Source of the DNA: Actinomycetota bacterium
GTDB lineage: Bacteria > Actinomycetota > Actinomycetes > JACCUZ01
DNA length: 5,995 nucleotides
NCBI GenBank assembly: GCA_030841245.1
Contig: JAVEDG010000102.1
Span: 1 to 5,995 of the forward strand
Reading direction: 5' to 3'
Part shown: piece by piece, positions 5,602 to 5,995 of the stretch
Layout of the letters: the number at the start of each line of letters is the position of its first letter
Numbering within the stretch: the first letter of the stretch is position 1
Position numbers and translations under genes: made by a program
Notes under the pieces: generated by a model
What the model was told of the DNA's origin: nothing
The model's input: the letters and a program-made list of their open reading frames with translations, nothing else
Database searches by the model: none

Positions 5602-5865
5602 TCACAGCGGCCAGGACGCCGGACCACTCCCAGGCGGCGGGGGCAGGTCACCTCGGCGCCGGGCCAGCTCAGCGGCCGTCAGTGGCGCGCCACCGCACTG
5701 CAGGCACCGGGCGAGCCCGAGCAGCACCTCGCGACCGCATGCCTCGCACCATCGTGGATCGATGTCCTCGGCGTCGGGGCTCTCAGTGACGACGCCGTCA
5801 CCCTCGCGCTTGCGCACAAGCCGGCGTACGCCGGGCGCCCGGCCGATCCGCGTGATCAGACCCAC
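5602..5865 (-). CDS. Small zinc-ribbon protein of unknown function, 87 aa
   Basis: The central segment has Cys40-x2-Cys43 and Cys54-x2-Cys57 (WCEACGREV and RCLQCGG), a compact four-cysteine zinc-ribbon. An Arg-rich basic N-terminus (residues 6-20, with RRLVRKR) precedes it and a Pro/Gly-rich tail (PPPPGSGP) follows it. No signal peptide or membrane segment is seen. The fold suggests binding to nucleic acid or to a protein, but no function can be assigned. The GTG at 5865 is the first start in this frame inside the window; the frame stays open to the right edge but the extra sequence is Arg-rich and unconvincing. No Shine-Dalgarno is visible; CACAAT (plus-strand 5872-5877) sits six bases upstream. 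The start overlaps the stop of the probable upstream gene by 10 nt, so the two may be co-transcribed. Confidence 0.65.
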   Translation of the reverse strand: MGLITRIGRAPGVRRLVRKREGDGVVTESPDAEDIDPRWCEACGREVLLGLARCLQCGGAPLTAAELARRRGDLPPPPGSGPASWPL

Positions 5866-5995
5866 AGGTTCATTGTGCGTGCTCGCGGATCGGGCGCAAC
5901 CGGCACTGCCAACCGGTAGGTGGCGGTCGCGGCGTTCTCCTCGAGTTTGGCTGAGCTTGTGGCCGGTTCGCGACCGCTCCAGGTAGTACTTTCGT
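5856..5995 (-). CDS. Probable C-terminal end of a gene entering from the right edge (partial)
   Basis: Reading leftwards from 5993, a frame stays open for 45 codons and ends at TGA (5858-5856). It has no start inside the window. The residues have a balanced, protein-like composition with a Ser/Thr/Ala-rich beginning, then NAATATYRLAVPVAPDP and the final RTMNLWV. About 31 of 45 codons end in G or C. The other two minus-strand frames are also open here but give Arg- or Pro-rich sequence typical of shadows. The stop overlaps the zinc-ribbon GTG by 10 nt (5856-5865), an arrangement typical of co-translated neighbours. I do not recognise the protein; the frame choice rests on composition only. Confidence 0.42.
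   Translation of the reverse strand, partial: ESTTWSGREPATSSAKLEENAATATYRLAVPVAPDPRARTMNLWV
5923..5977. repeat. 9-bp perfect inverted repeat with a 37-nt spacer
   Basis: GCGGTCGCG (5923-5931) is the exact reverse complement of CGCGACCGC (5969-5977). It lies within the probable partial gene at the right edge. The wide spacer and the GC-rich arms leave chance as a fair explanation. Confidence 0.3.

Noticed and set aside
5123..5986. 287-codon plus-strand frame running antisense to the methyltransferase and zinc-ribbon genes
   Set aside because: No motif, low-complexity Pro/Ser/Arg/His composition, and it crosses two better supported minus-strand genes and the gap between them.
1..5995. Mobile element, CRISPR array, phage or toxin-antitoxin system
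   Set aside because: No transposase or integrase motifs, terminal repeats, regularly spaced repeats or known toxin/antitoxin folds were seen in any frame.

Overview
The window reads as chromosomal DNA from a high-GC actinomycete. Most reading frames have strong G/C third positions, starts are a mix of ATG and GTG, and several starts have no Shine-Dalgarno sequence but carry a -10-like hexamer a few bases upstream, as in leaderless actinobacterial genes. The genus cannot be settled from this sequence.

Layout on the + strand: a 5' segment (1-184) with at most a doubtful 36-codon ORF; a 687-residue membrane acyltransferase with a C-terminal extracytoplasmic SGNH domain (185-2248); two small VOC (glyoxalase/dioxygenase superfamily) proteins (2299-2640 and about 2811-3206); a 40-nt imperfect inverted repeat (3229-3268); an APH-fold small-molecule phosphotransferase (3303-4142); and a small isoprenylcysteine methyltransferase-like membrane protein (4195-4668). 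On the - strand, converging on that last gene, are a class I SAM methyltransferase resembling SmtA/CmoM (4694-5479), an 87-residue zinc-ribbon protein (5602-5865), and probably the last 45 codons of a gene that enters from the right edge (5856-5995).

The genes do not form an obvious pathway. The acyltransferase probably decorates a cell-surface glycan or exported glycoconjugate. The VOC proteins and the phosphotransferase belong to families that often modify or bind small molecules, including antibiotics, but nothing here fixes a substrate. The two methyltransferases are of unrelated folds. The most useful signals are the shared leaderless promoter spacing, a codon-usage break separating the second VOC gene and the phosphotransferase from their neighbours, and departures from usual catalytic residues in the SGNH and APH domains. 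I found no mobile element, CRISPR array, tRNA, rRNA or recognisable new system.
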